Positions 29,140 through 38,155 of a stretch of DNA of 64,000 nucleotides are shown piece after piece. The stretch lies in assembly GCF_028550595.1 (NCBI RefSeq), contig NZ_JAQQGN010000001.1:682001-746000 (forward strand). Reading direction: 5' to 3'. A program made the translations under genes and the position numbers. The stretch's first letter is position 1; every line of letters starts with the position of its first letter. The notes beneath the pieces are model-generated. The model was not told where the DNA came from and searched no databases. It saw only the letters and a program-made list of their open reading frames with translations. The DNA comes from Luteimonas sp. BLCC-B24 (GTDB lineage Bacteria > Pseudomonadota > Gammaproteobacteria > Xanthomonadales > Xanthomonadaceae).

Positions 29140-30174
29140 ATGAGCGAATCCCGTCCTCCCCTGTCCACGCGCACCCGCGTCGCGACCCTCGCCGCCGCGG
29201 CGGGCCTGCTGCTGGCGCTGCAGATCGGTGCGATGCCCGAGGCCGCCGCGCAGCAGCGCAATCCCGGCCTGACCATCGGCGAGACCATCGCCGACCGCGT
29301 GTCGGCGCACTACACCGTCGAGCGGTTCGGCGTGTCCAGCGCCGACGGCACGCGCAGCTGGCGCGTGCACGTGGCGGTGCCGAAGACGCCGGCGCCCGCG
29401 GGCGGGTTTCCCGCGTTCTGGATGCTCGACGGCAACGCCGCGCTGATCGAATTCGACGACGCCCTGCTCGCCGAACTCGCAGCGCAGCCGGTGCCGCATG
29501 CGCTGGTCTTCGTGGGATACGAGAACGCCCTGCGCATCGATTCCGAAGCGCGCACGCGCGACTACACGCCGGTCGCCGGCGAGCGACCGGTGCGCGGCGG
29601 CGCACCGGTGATCGGCGGCGGCGGTGCGGACGCGATGCTGGAAACCATCGAGCGCACCATCCGCCCGGAACTCGCCCGGCGCGTGGTCACCGACCCCGCG
29701 CGGCAGACCTTGTGGGGCCATTCGCTCGCCGGGCTGTTCGCCCTGCACGCGCTGTACACGCGCACCGGCGCGTTCGACACCTACGCCGCCGGCAGCCCGT
29801 CGCTGTGGTGGGGGGACGGCGCCCTGCTCGGTGCGCCCGAGCAGCGCTTCGTGGCGAACAATGCCGGTCGTCCGGCGCGGGTGCTGCTCGGGCTCGGCGA
29901 AGGCGAGCGCCAGGTTTCACACCGCGATCTGTCGGATCCGCGCGTACAGGTGCATCTGCGCCGCATCGCCGCCGCACCCGCGGATTCGGCGCAGCGTCTG
30001 GCCGAACGGCTGGCCGAGGTCGACGGGCTCGACGTCAGCTACCGGGAATTCCCCGGCCTGACCCACGGGCCGATGTTCCGCGCGTCCCTGATGTGGGCAT
30101 TGCACGTGGTCACCGGCGTGGCCGACCACAGCGACACCCCGAGCCGCGCCGACGGCGTGGCCCCCGATCACTGA
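29140..30174 (+). CDS. Periplasmic siderophore esterase (IroE/PfeE-like)
   Basis: The 344-residue alpha/beta hydrolase of the esterase D/IroE class has a signal peptide (about 1-37, ending AAA). The nucleophile lies in LWGHSLAGLF (Ser195), and His309 in FPGLTHGPMF is probably the catalytic histidine. It starts 15 bp after the receptor stop, as pfeE follows pfeA in Pseudomonas aeruginosa. PfeE and IroE cut ferric enterobactin-type trilactones in the periplasm to release iron; cytoplasmic Fes proteins lack a signal peptide. I infer the same role. The exact substrate is unknown because the native siderophore is not proven to be a cyclic trimer. Confidence 0.85.
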   Translation: MSESRPPLSTRTRVATLAAAAGLLLALQIGAMPEAAAQQRNPGLTIGETIADRVSAHYTVERFGVSSADGTRSWRVHVAVPKTPAPAGGFPAFWMLDGNAALIEFDDALLAELAAQPVPHALVFVGYENALRIDSEARTRDYTPVAGERPVRGGAPVIGGGGADAMLETIERTIRPELARRVVTDPARQTLWGHSLAGLFALHALYTRTGAFDTYAAGSPSLWWGDGALLGAPEQRFVANNAGRPARVLLGLGEGERQVSHRDLSDPRVQVHLRRIAAAPADSAQRLAERLAEVDGLDVSYREFPGLTHGPMFRASLMWALHVVTGVADHSDTPSRADGVAPDH

Positions 30175-30265
30175 CGGACGCGCGGCCCATCGCGTCCCCG
30201 CACCACGGCTTTCACTGAACACCGGCTGCGCATCGCCGGCACCGTCCACGCTCCAGGAGCTTTCC

Positions 30266-31648
30266 ATGCACACGACGTCATCCCGCCGCCTGCGTCTGGC
30301 CACCCTCGCACTCGCGCTGTCCGCGGTCGCCGGCATCGCCGGCGCCCAGGTCTTCAGCCAGCCCGATCCCGACTTCGGCGGCGCGGTGCGCGCGAGCAGC
30401 CCCGTCATCAAGGCCGGTGACACGGTCGAGATGACCGGCCAGGGCTTCAAGCCGGGCCAGGCGGTGACCCTGCTGCGCGGCGAACGCGCGCTCAATGCGC
30501 GCCCGTGGACGGCCGATGCCGAAGGCCGGATCAGCGGTCAGGTCCAGATTCCCGCCGACGCGGTCGTCGGCCGCCACCCGGTGGTCGTGCGCGTCGCCAA
30601 TCCCGATGCCGCCGCCGTGATCGAACTGAAGGTCTCCAAGGACGTGCCGCTGTCGGGCGCGGACCGCTACGACGTGGCCGTCAACAAGCTGGTCCAGGGC
30701 CTCTACCAGGTCGCCCACAGCCGGACGTCCAACGCCTTGTTCGTCACCGCCGCCACCGGCCGCCCGCCGGTGCGCCAGTCGGAACTGCTCAAGCTCGACC
30801 CCGACACGCTGGAGATCACCGCACGCGTCACCCCGGCCCAGGTGGAAGGCCAGAGCGACGGTCGCGTCTACGCCGTCTACGGCGTCGCCGTGGACGACGC
30901 CAACGGCCATGTCTGGGTGACCAATACCCGTGACGACTCGGTCGCGGTGTACCGGCAGTCGGACCTGTCGCTGGTCAAGCAGTTCGAAGCCGGCGTACTC
31001 CCGCACGGCCGCGACGTGGTCGTGGACACCCGGGACAACCGCGTCTGGGCCAGCGGCTTCGGCGGCGGTCGCTTCGTGGCCTTCGATGCGACCACGCTCG
31101 AGGTGGTGCAGGACGTGACCGTGCCCTCGCAGGTGCGCGGTGAGGAATTCGGACCGATGGCGCTGACCGTCGATCCCGTCGGCGGCAAGCTGTATTCGGT
31201 GGGTCTGTCGACCGGCGAGGTCGTGGTGCTCGACGGCGCCACGGGCGCGGTGGACCGGATGTTCCGCTTCCCCACGCTCAACGGCGGCATCGGTGTCGCC
31301 ATCGATGCCGAGGGCCGGCGTCTCTACGTCACCGGCCAGGGCAGCGACAACCTGATCATCGCCAACGCCGACACCGGCGAGGTGCTGCACGATGTCTATG
31401 TCGGCGCGGGCGCAGTCTACGTCGCGTTCGATCCGCACACCCGCCTCGCCTATGTGGCCAGCCGCGGCGCCGGCACGATCACCGCCGTCGACGCGAACGG
31501 CACGATCGTCGCCAATCTCGACGGCGGCACGTTCCCCAACCACGTACTTCCGATCGGCGACGGCGTGGTCTATGCGATCAACAAGTCGCGCGGCGCCGAG
31601 GATCCGAACGGCGACCAGATCCGCCGGCTCGTGCCGAAAACCCACTAA
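30266..31648 (+). CDS. YncE-like periplasmic beta-propeller protein
   Basis: The 460-residue product has a signal peptide ending AGAQ near residue 28. A short Ig-like domain (about 40-125, GDTVEMTGQGFKPGQAV) precedes a seven-bladed propeller with repeats such as VDDANGHVWVTNTRDDSVAVY and AVYVAFDPHTRLAYVAS. It resembles E. coli YncE, whose expression responds to iron and Fur and whose function remains unclear. Standing between the esterase and an iron/heme ABC transporter, it may belong to the iron regulon, but no Fur box was seen immediately upstream. CAGGAG precedes the ATG. A strong terminator follows the gene. Confidence 0.82.
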   Translation: MHTTSSRRLRLATLALALSAVAGIAGAQVFSQPDPDFGGAVRASSPVIKAGDTVEMTGQGFKPGQAVTLLRGERALNARPWTADAEGRISGQVQIPADAVVGRHPVVVRVANPDAAAVIELKVSKDVPLSGADRYDVAVNKLVQGLYQVAHSRTSNALFVTAATGRPPVRQSELLKLDPDTLEITARVTPAQVEGQSDGRVYAVYGVAVDDANGHVWVTNTRDDSVAVYRQSDLSLVKQFEAGVLPHGRDVVVDTRDNRVWASGFGGGRFVAFDATTLEVVQDVTVPSQVRGEEFGPMALTVDPVGGKLYSVGLSTGEVVVLDGATGAVDRMFRFPTLNGGIGVAIDAEGRRLYVTGQGSDNLIIANADTGEVLHDVYVGAGAVYVAFDPHTRLAYVASRGAGTITAVDANGTIVANLDGGTFPNHVLPIGDGVVYAINKSRGAEDPNGDQIRRLVPKTH

Positions 31649-31662
31649 AATCGTCGCTCCGC

Positions 31663-31694
31663 AGCGGCCGGACCCGGTCCGGCCGCTTTTTTTT
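31663..31694 (+). terminator. Rho-independent terminator after the YncE-like gene, 15 bp before hmuT
   Basis: An 11-bp perfect GC-rich stem (31663-31673 with 31677-31687) closes a 3-base loop and is followed by an eight-base T-run (31687-31694). This is the clearest intrinsic terminator in the window. It ends only 15 bases before the hmuT start codon, so it may terminate the yncE message, attenuate hmuTUV, or both. Confidence 0.88.
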
Positions 31695-31709
31695 GCGATG
31701 GAATCGAAG

Positions 31710-32756
31710 ATGTCCGAGCCCCGCGTCCTTGCTCCGCTGCTGATCGCCCTCGCCTGCACTCTCACCGCATGCGCGCCCCCGTCCGGGGACGCGCCCTCGG
31801 CAGTCGCCGCCGCGCAGTCCGGTGATGCGGTCCTGCCCGAGGGCTGGCAGCGCGTGGCCGGCACCGACATCCCGCGCGTTGCGCGGTCGCCGCAGGCGTT
31901 GCCGGTCACGGTGCGCTCCGACGACGGGGTCGACGTCACGGTCACCGACACCGCACGCACCATCGTCGGCAACGACGACATCGTGATGGTCATGGATTCA
32001 CTCGGCCTGGCCGAGCAGGTGTTCGCCGCGCCCACGAACTCGGTCACCGCGACCGGACGCAACGCGCCGCATCACTTCCTGTTCAATCGCACCACCGGTG
32101 TCGAAGGCATCCTCAGCCTCGACGGCACGCTGTTCGTCGGCAACAGCCTGCGCCGCCACGGCAAGCTCGCCCAGCCGCTGCGCGACGCCGGGCAGACGCT
32201 GGTGATCGTCGACGAACTGCAGCCCATTCCCGACAAGGTGCGCAAGCTCGCCGCCGTGTTCGGTCATGCCGACGAAGGCGAGCAGCTCGCCGCCCAGGTG
32301 CAGCAGCAGCTCGACGAGGCCGCGCGCATCGCCGCCACCCACACGCGCAAGCCGCGCGTGATCCACATCTCCGCCACCGGTGGCGGCGGCTCGCCGACCG
32401 TCGGCGGCGCTGACACCGCGGCCGCGGGGCTGATCCGTCTCGCCGGCGGCATCAACGTCGGCGACGAGGCCAAGGTGGCCAACTATTCGCAGCTCAGCAA
32501 CGAGGGCATCGTCGCGGTCGAGCCCGAGGTGATCCTGGTCAGCGAGGACGACCTGCGCGTGTTCGGCGGCGAGCCCGGGCTGTGGAAGGCCTACCCGTCG
32601 CTGAAGCAGACGCCGGCCGGCTTCGCCAACCGCGTCTGGGTGATGCCCGATACCCAGCTCAAGGTCAGCAGCATCGGCGGCGGCGCCGGCGCGGTCGCAC
32701 TGGCACAGGCGCTGGCCGCGCTGGCCGCCGAACTCGACGCCGCGCCCGGCGCATGA
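31710..32756 (+). CDS. hmuT: Heme/iron ABC transporter substrate-binding lipoprotein (HmuT-like)
   Basis: The 348-residue lipoprotein (lipobox LTAC, Cys21) has the class III periplasmic-binding fold of the HmuT/BtuF family. GVEGILSLDGTLFVGN and RDAGQTLVIVDE are close to hemin-binding HmuT proteins. The ATG at 31710 is preferred over one at 31698 because GGA precedes it at suitable spacing and the lipoprotein signal is then compact. It is coupled by ATGA to the permease gene. Family assignment suggests hemin, but in this setting ferric siderophore or iron released by the esterase is also possible. Confidence 0.83.
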   Translation: MSEPRVLAPLLIALACTLTACAPPSGDAPSAVAAAQSGDAVLPEGWQRVAGTDIPRVARSPQALPVTVRSDDGVDVTVTDTARTIVGNDDIVMVMDSLGLAEQVFAAPTNSVTATGRNAPHHFLFNRTTGVEGILSLDGTLFVGNSLRRHGKLAQPLRDAGQTLVIVDELQPIPDKVRKLAAVFGHADEGEQLAAQVQQQLDEAARIAATHTRKPRVIHISATGGGGSPTVGGADTAAAGLIRLAGGINVGDEAKVANYSQLSNEGIVAVEPEVILVSEDDLRVFGGEPGLWKAYPSLKQTPAGFANRVWVMPDTQLKVSSIGGGAGAVALAQALAALAAELDAAPGA

Positions 32757-33808
32757 GCGGCGCCGCGGCACGACGCACCGGCCTGGTCCGGCGACCGCCG
32801 GGCGGCCTGCTGTTCGTCGCCCTGCTCGCGTTGCTGGTGGTGGTGATCGTGCTGTCGTTCGGCATCGGCCCGCTGCGCATCCCGCCGGGCGATGTGGTGC
32901 ACGTGATCGCGCACAAGCTCGGCGTGGTCGAGGCGGGTGCGCTGACCCAGCGCGACATCTCGGTGGTGTGGAACCTGCGCGTGCCGCGCGCTTTGCTGGC
33001 GGTGATCGTCGGCGCCTCGCTGGCGATGGCCGGCGCCGGCCTGCAGGGCCTGTTCGGCAATCCGCTGGCCGATCCCGGCATCGTCGGCGTCACCCATGGC
33101 GCGGCGCTCGGTGCGGTCGGCGCGATCGTGATCGGCGCGACCGCATTCGGCGCCTGGACGATCCCGGTCGCCGCGTTTCTGGGCGGCGCGGCGACGACCA
33201 CACTGATCTACCTGCTCGCCCGGCCCGATCGCGGCACCGGCACGGCGACGTTGCTGCTCGTGGGCATCGCCATCGCCGCGGCGTGCTCGGCCGCGATCGG
33301 CTTCTTCACCTACATCGCCGATGCCGACGAGCTGCAGTCGCTGGTGTTCTGGCAGATGGGCTCGCTGGCGATGGCGAACTGGAACTCGATGCTGGCGGCC
33401 CTGCCCGCGTTCGTGCTCGGCGCCGTCGCGCTGCGTGCGCTGGCGACGCCGCTGGACATGCTCGCGCTGGGCGAACGCCAGGCCCAGCACATCGGCCTGG
33501 ACGTCAACCGCGCGCGGCTGATGCTGATCGCGGTCTGCGCGCTTCTGGTCGGCTCCGCGGTCGCCTTCGCCGGCGTCGTCGGCTTCGTGGGTCTGGTGGT
33601 GCCGCACTTCGTGCGCCTGCTGGCCGGGCCGGGGCACCGTTGGCTGATTCCGCTCTCGGCGGTCGCCGGCGGCCTGTTGATCGTCGTCGCCGACACCGCC
33701 GCGCGCAGTCTCGATCCACCGTCGGAAATCCCGCTCGGCCTGTTCTCGGCCGCGCTCGGCGCGCCGTTCTTCCTGTGGCTGGTGCTGCGCCGCAAGGGCA
33801 CCGCATGA
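32753..33808 (+). CDS. hmuU: FecCD-family iron/heme ABC transporter permease (HmuU-like)
   Basis: The 351-residue integral membrane protein has about ten helices and FecCD/BtuC hallmarks. These are LRVPRALLAVIVGASLAMAG with GLQGLFGNPLADPGIVGV near 105-130, and a C-terminal GFVGLVVPHFVRLLAG coupling region. A single permease implies a homodimer as in BtuCD and HmuUV, unlike FepD/FepG. It overlaps both neighbours by ATGA, so the three transporter genes form one translationally coupled unit. Confidence 0.9.
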   Translation: MSGAAARRTGLVRRPPGGLLFVALLALLVVVIVLSFGIGPLRIPPGDVVHVIAHKLGVVEAGALTQRDISVVWNLRVPRALLAVIVGASLAMAGAGLQGLFGNPLADPGIVGVTHGAALGAVGAIVIGATAFGAWTIPVAAFLGGAATTTLIYLLARPDRGTGTATLLLVGIAIAAACSAAIGFFTYIADADELQSLVFWQMGSLAMANWNSMLAALPAFVLGAVALRALATPLDMLALGERQAQHIGLDVNRARLMLIAVCALLVGSAVAFAGVVGFVGLVVPHFVRLLAGPGHRWLIPLSAVAGGLLIVVADTAARSLDPPSEIPLGLFSAALGAPFFLWLVLRRKGTA

Positions 33809-34602
33809 GCCCGAACACGCACGACGCCGCGCAGGATGTGCTCGCGCTCGACGGCGTGAGCGTGCGCATCGACGGGCGCGCGATTCTCGATGCGGTCGAC
33901 CTGCGCTTCGCGCGCGGCACGCTGACCGCACTGGTCGGCCCGAACGGCGCCGGCAAATCGACCCTGCTCGCGGTCGCGAGCGGCGATCTCGCACCGGCCG
34001 AGGGCCGCGTGCGCCTGTCCGGCGCGGAGCTGCGCGACTGGAAGGCCCGCCCGCTCGCCCGCGAGCGCAGCGTGCTGCCACAGGACCACGCGGTGCGCTT
34101 CGGTTTCAGCGTGCGTGAAGTCGTCGCGATGGGTCGGCTGCCGCATCCACCGGCGCCTGCGGAGGACGGGCGCATCGTCGATGCGGCCTTGGCATCCGCG
34201 GACGTCACCCACCTCGCCGCGCGCGACGTGCAGACGCTGTCAGGCGGCGAAGCCTCGCGCACCGCGTTCGCGCGCGTGCTCGCACAGACCACGCCGGTCG
34301 TGTTCCTCGACGAGCCCACCGCCGCGCTCGACCTGCAGCACCAGGAAGCCGTGCTGCGCATCGCGCGCGGCCTCGCCGACGACGGCGCCTGCGTGATCGT
34401 CGTGCTGCACGATCTGAACCTGGCCGCCGGCCACGCCGACCGTATCGTCATGCTGCACGGCGGCCGCATCGCCGCCGACGGCAGCCCGCGCGAGGTGCTG
34501 ACCCAGGCGACGATCGAACGCGTCTACGCGCAGCCGGTGCTGGTGCTCGAACACCCCACTCGCGGCGTGCCGCTGGTCGTCAGCGACGATCCACGCGCCT
34601 GA
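33805..34602 (+). CDS. hmuV: Heme/iron ABC transporter ATP-binding protein (HmuV-like)
   Basis: The 265-residue ATPase contains Walker A GPNGAGKST (45-53), a Q-loop in LPQDHAVRFGFSVREVV, a signature LSGGEASRTAFARVLAQ (LSGGE in place of LSGGQ), Walker B VVFLDEPTAALD and the H-loop VVLHDLNLAA. FSVREVVAMGRLPH is typical of HmuV/FepC iron importers. It is the last gene of the transporter unit. Confidence 0.92.
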   Translation: MSPNTHDAAQDVLALDGVSVRIDGRAILDAVDLRFARGTLTALVGPNGAGKSTLLAVASGDLAPAEGRVRLSGAELRDWKARPLARERSVLPQDHAVRFGFSVREVVAMGRLPHPPAPAEDGRIVDAALASADVTHLAARDVQTLSGGEASRTAFARVLAQTTPVVFLDEPTAALDLQHQEAVLRIARGLADDGACVIVVLHDLNLAAGHADRIVMLHGGRIAADGSPREVLTQATIERVYAQPVLVLEHPTRGVPLVVSDDPRA

Positions 34603-35072
34603 GTCGGATCGCGCGCCGGCATCGGACGGGCCGCGGGCAGCGCCCCCGTGCGCGCTCGTTGCGAGGACCCAGGCGATGCCCGCATTCCGCGTCCACCCTC
34701 ATTGCTGCCTGCGCGACGACCCCACCTGCGGATCCTCGACCGTCAGTGCGCGCCCCCGGCTTCGCCGCGCATGGGGGCCGTCGCGACCTCGTCCACGGCA
34801 CCGCCTTGCCGACACCCGGCTCGACGCAGCGCGGCCGTCACCGGGCGACCCCGTGGCCGGCCGCGGGAACTCGGGCGCCACACCACGCAGGCGCCTGTGC
34901 GGTCGTCGCCGACTATCGGCGCGCACCGTGCGCGCGAACGCCGAGGGGAGCCCGTCGTGCAGGCCATCACCGACCCGCCCCGTGGCGGCCGCGGCTGGTC
35001 GTGCAGCGCCCGGAGGGACGTGTGGCGGTTCGCCGGGAACGACGCCCGGGCGATTCAACGCCCGGACCGCGC
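34603..35072. other. 470-bp convergent intergenic region, no gene recognised
   Basis: The region lies between hmuV and the convergent purK. Open frames exist on both strands but translate to arginine/proline-rich strings without domain motifs or ribosome sites. I recognise no terminator hairpin with a T-run, repeat or RNA gene. Confidence 0.6.
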
Positions 35073-36239
35073 TCAGCCTTCGCGCAAGCGCGCCACGACC
35101 GGGGCCACCTGCGCCTGTCGCCCCAGCGCCTCGCCGACATCGGCCAGCCGCTGCGCCAGCGCCTCGGCCTCGTCCGCGCGCAGCGTCGCGTGGCCCACCT
35201 TGCGGCCGTCGCGCGGCTGCTTGCCGTAGTCGTGCCAATGACCGCCGGGAGTCGACAGCATCGGCATCGCCTCCGGCATCTCGCCGATCCAGTTGAGCAT
35301 GCAGGCGATGCCGCGCACGGCGGTCTCCCCCAGCGGCAGGCCCAGTACCGCGCGCAGATGGTTCTGGAACTGCGAGGTCTCGGCGCCCTCGATCGTCCAG
35401 TGCCCGGAGTTGTGCACGCGCGGCGCCAGTTCGTTGGCGAGCAGTTCGCCGTCGCGGCAGAAGAGTTCGAGCGCGAACACGCCGACGTAGTCCAGCCGTT
35501 CGGCGATCGCCCGTGCGTGCGACAGGGCCGTCGCGCGCAGCGCCTCGTCCACGCGCGCCGGCGCCAGGCTCGCCGACAGCACGCCGTCGACATGCCAGTT
35601 CTCGGTCAGCGGCCAGGCGCGGAACTCGCCGTCACGGCCGCGCACGGCGACCACGCTGAGCTCGCGCTGGAACGCGACGAAGCCTTCGAGGATCAGGCCC
35701 ACACTCGACGCCTGCGCACCGAGCGCCGCCCAGGCGGCGTCGACATCGGCCGGCGACTTGATCCGGAACTGGCCCTTGCCGTCGTAGCCCAGCCGCCGGG
35801 TCTTGAGAATGCACGGCGTGCCGATGCGCGCGATCGCCGCCTCGAGATCGGCGCGCGTGGCGACATCGGCGAAGTCCGGCACGGGAATGCCGAGTTCGCG
35901 GAACAGGGTTTTCTCGGCGAGACGATCCTGGGTGAGCGCCAGGGCATCCGGATTCGGGAACACCGGCACGCGCCCGGCCAGCCAGTGCGCGCTCGCCGCG
36001 GGCACGTTCTCGAAATCGAAGGTCGCCACGTCCACCTTCTCGGCGAACTGCGCCAGCGCGGCGTCGTCGCGGTAATCGCCGACCAGCAGCGGCGCGAACT
36101 GTCCCGCGCAGGCGTCGTCGGCGGTGTCCATCACCAGGAACCGCAGGCCGAGCGGCGCGCCCGACAGCGCGAGCATGCGCGCCAGCTGGCCGCCGCCGAG
36201 AATGCCCACCGTGGTCGTGGCCCGTGCCTGCGTGCTCAT
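35073..36239 (-). CDS. purK: N5-carboxyaminoimidazole ribonucleotide synthase
   Basis: The 388-residue ATP-grasp enzyme carboxylates aminoimidazole ribonucleotide to N5-CAIR in purine synthesis. It begins [21 protein letters not shown] and carries [15 protein letters not shown]. The active-site segments [33 protein letters not shown] and [17 protein letters not shown] are diagnostic for PurK. The ATG overlaps the purE stop (ATGA), the usual purEK arrangement. Confidence 0.97.
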   Translation of the reverse strand: MSTQARATTTVGILGGGQLARMLALSGAPLGLRFLVMDTADDACAGQFAPLLVGDYRDDAALAQFAEKVDVATFDFENVPAASAHWLAGRVPVFPNPDALALTQDRLAEKTLFRELGIPVPDFADVATRADLEAAIARIGTPCILKTRRLGYDGKGQFRIKSPADVDAAWAALGAQASSVGLILEGFVAFQRELSVVAVRGRDGEFRAWPLTENWHVDGVLSASLAPARVDEALRATALSHARAIAERLDYVGVFALELFCRDGELLANELAPRVHNSGHWTIEGAETSQFQNHLRAVLGLPLGETAVRGIACMLNWIGEMPEAMPMLSTPGGHWHDYGKQPRDGRKVGHATLRADEAEALAQRLADVGEALGRQAQVAPVVARLREG

Positions 36240-36739
36240 CGACGCGGATCGTCGTTGGCGGCCACGTCGTCGGTCTGGCGCTGGCGGAACGCATCCAGCG
36301 CCGCGGCGACCGCGGCATCGTCGGCCGCGAGCATCGCGGCGGCGAACAGGGCCGCGTTCGCGGCGCCGGCGTTGCCGATCGCGAACGTCGCCACCGGAAT
36401 GCCGGCCGGCATCTGCACGATGGACAGCAGCGAATCCATGCCGTTGAGTGCCTTGGACTGCACCGGCACGCCGAGCACCGGCACCGCGGTCTTCGACGCG
36501 AGCATGCCCGGCAGATGCGCGGCGCCGCCGGCGCCGGCGATGATCGCGCGCAGTCCGCGCGACTTCGCACTCGCGGCGTACTCGAACAGCACGTCCGGCG
36601 TGCGGTGCGCGGACACCACGCGGATCTCGTGCGCGACGCCGAGCTGTTCGAGCTTCTGCGCGGCGTGCTGCATCGTCTCCCAGTCGGAGCGCGAACCCAT
36701 CACGATGCCGACCTTCGGCGGAATGGAGCTGCTGGTCAT
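36236..36739 (-). CDS. purE: N5-carboxyaminoimidazole ribonucleotide mutase (PurE class I)
   Basis: The 167-residue protein rearranges N5-CAIR to 4-carboxy-AIR. It shows [34 protein letters not shown] and [12 protein letters not shown], covering the class I active site. It is the first gene of purEK. A -10 element TAAAAT (minus strand, 36770-36765) lies 25 bases upstream of the ATG. Confidence 0.97.
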   Translation of the reverse strand: MTSSSIPPKVGIVMGSRSDWETMQHAAQKLEQLGVAHEIRVVSAHRTPDVLFEYAASAKSRGLRAIIAGAGGAAHLPGMLASKTAVPVLGVPVQSKALNGMDSLLSIVQMPAGIPVATFAIGNAGAANAALFAAAMLAADDAAVAAALDAFRQRQTDDVAANDDPRR

Positions 36740-36764
36740 GCGCGGTTCCCGGCCTCAAAGGCGC

Positions 36765-36770
36765 ATTTTA
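36765..36770 (-). promoter_or_regulatory. Probable -10 element of the purEK promoter
   Basis: On the minus strand the sequence GATAAAATG contains TAAAAT, one base from TATAAT and conspicuous in this GC-rich DNA. It gives a leader of roughly 20 bases before the purE ATG. No good -35 hexamer is visible. Confidence 0.5.
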
Positions 36771-36890
36771 TCGTGTTCGCCGCGCCGCGTCGGTGCCGCT
36801 GCACGTCCGGCCGTCGTTCCATCGCGTGCTGCCGGCGCGCGCGGGCGGAGTGCTACGCTGTCGCGCTCCGTCTTCACGCATCCGCCGCCC

Positions 36891-37160
36891 ATGGACCGCA
36901 AGCTGCTCGACATCCTCGTCTGCCCCGCCAGCCGCCAGCCGCTCGCCCTGCTCGACCGTGCCGGCCTCGACGCGCTGAACGCGGCGATCGCCGCCGGCGG
37001 CATCACGCGCGACGACGGCAGCGCGCAGGCCGAGGCCCTGCGCGAAGCGCTGGTCACACACGACCGCAAGCGGGTCTACCGCGTCGACGACGGCATCCCG
37101 GTGCTGCTGGTCGAAGAGGCCATCGCGACCGGCCAGGTCGCCGACTTCCCGAAGGCATGA
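36891..37160 (+). CDS. Trm112/UPF0434-family protein (YcaR-like) with reduced zinc site
   Basis: The 89-residue product starts MDRKLLDILVCPASRQPLAL and ends with YRVDDGIPVLLVEEA, the two conserved ends of the YcaR/Trm112-like family. E. coli YcaR is about 60 residues with four zinc-binding cysteines. This protein has a single cysteine (C11) and an inserted alpha-helical middle, so it probably does not bind zinc the same way. It overlaps nadC by ATGA. A TACGCT -10-like element lies about 31 bp upstream. Confidence 0.85.
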   Translation: MDRKLLDILVCPASRQPLALLDRAGLDALNAAIAAGGITRDDGSAQAEALREALVTHDRKRVYRVDDGIPVLLVEEAIATGQVADFPKA

Positions 37161-38029
37161 CCGCCGGCGACCGCTTCGTCGTGCCGCACGCGGCGGTCGC
37201 CGCGGACGTCGCCGCGGCCCTGACCGAGGACATCGGCAGCGGCGACGTCACGGCCGCGCTGTTGCCCGACGCCGCCGACATCGCCTATCTGCTGTGCAAG
37301 CAGGACGCCGTGGTCTGCGGCCGCCCGTGGTTCGACGCCTGCCACCGTGCGCTCGATCCCGACGTGCGCATCGACTGGCGTGTGAGCGAAGGCGACCGCG
37401 TCCCCGCCGGCACCGTGCTGGCCACGCTGCAGGGGCGCAGCCGGGCCCTGGTCAGCGCCGAGCGCGCGTCGCTGAACTTCATGCAGACGCTGAGTGCCAC
37501 CGCGACGACTACCGCACGTCATGTCGATGCGGTTGCAGGCACCGGCACGCGCATCCTCGACACCCGCAAGACCCTGCCGGGCCTGCGCCAGGCGCAGAAG
37601 TACGCCGTGCGCGTGGGTGGGGGCCACAACCATCGCGTGGGCCTGTTCGATGCGGTGATGCTGAAGGAGAACCACGTGCGCGCCGCAGGCGGCATCGCCG
37701 CGGCGATCGCGCAGGCGCGTGCGCAGGCCCCGACCCTGCCCTTGATCGTGGAAGTGGAAACCCTCGACGAACTCCGTGAGGCATTGACCGCCGGCTGCAC
37801 GCGGGTGCTGATCGACGACTTCGATGCCGGCACGCGCCGCGAGGCCGTGCGCATCGCCCGCGCCGCGCCGTTCGACGGCCGTGTTCCCCTGGAAGTGTCC
37901 GGCGGCGTCGATCTGGCCGGCCTGCGCGCGATCGCCGAAGACGGGGTGGACTGCATTTCGATCGGCGGCCTGACCAAGCACGTGCAGGCGATCGATCTGT
38001 CGCTGAAACTGGGTCCGCCGCCGGGCTGA
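37157..38029 (+). CDS. nadC: Nicotinate-nucleotide pyrophosphorylase (carboxylating)
   Basis: This 290-residue quinolinate phosphoribosyltransferase makes nicotinate mononucleotide from quinolinate and PRPP in NAD synthesis. Diagnostic segments are TEDIGSGDVTAALLP, ERASLNFMQTLSATAT, ILDTRKTLPGLRQAQKYAVRVGG with HNHRVGLFDAVMLKENH, and EVSGGVDLAGLRAIAEDGVDCISIGGLTKH. The ATGA overlap with the Trm112-like gene fixes the start. Confidence 0.97.
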   Translation: MTAGDRFVVPHAAVAADVAAALTEDIGSGDVTAALLPDAADIAYLLCKQDAVVCGRPWFDACHRALDPDVRIDWRVSEGDRVPAGTVLATLQGRSRALVSAERASLNFMQTLSATATTTARHVDAVAGTGTRILDTRKTLPGLRQAQKYAVRVGGGHNHRVGLFDAVMLKENHVRAAGGIAAAIAQARAQAPTLPLIVEVETLDELREALTAGCTRVLIDDFDAGTRREAVRIARAAPFDGRVPLEVSGGVDLAGLRAIAEDGVDCISIGGLTKHVQAIDLSLKLGPPPG

Positions 38030-38155
38030 GCCGCCCAGCCCGCAGTCCAGCCGTGCGGGCCGCCCTGTTCGATCGATGTCCCGTGCCCGGCGGGCCGGGC
38101 CTGCGACGAAGGCGCCATACTTGCCTGCCGCCCGCCTCGCCGCCACAGTTCGCCC

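Noticed and set aside
26704..29748. A 1014-codon open frame opposite the TonB receptor
   Set aside because: Shadow frame; the plus strand encodes a full FepA-like receptor with signal peptide and C-terminal aromatic residue.
31646..31651. TAAAAT as a promoter -10 for hmuT
   Set aside because: The hexamer is good but I see no -35 at 16-18 bp, and it overlaps the YncE-like stop codon. Mentioned only as a possibility in the attenuator finding.
34603..35072. Possible degraded gene after hmuV
   Set aside because: Frames on both strands were read; none has motifs, a plausible start or homology I recognise.
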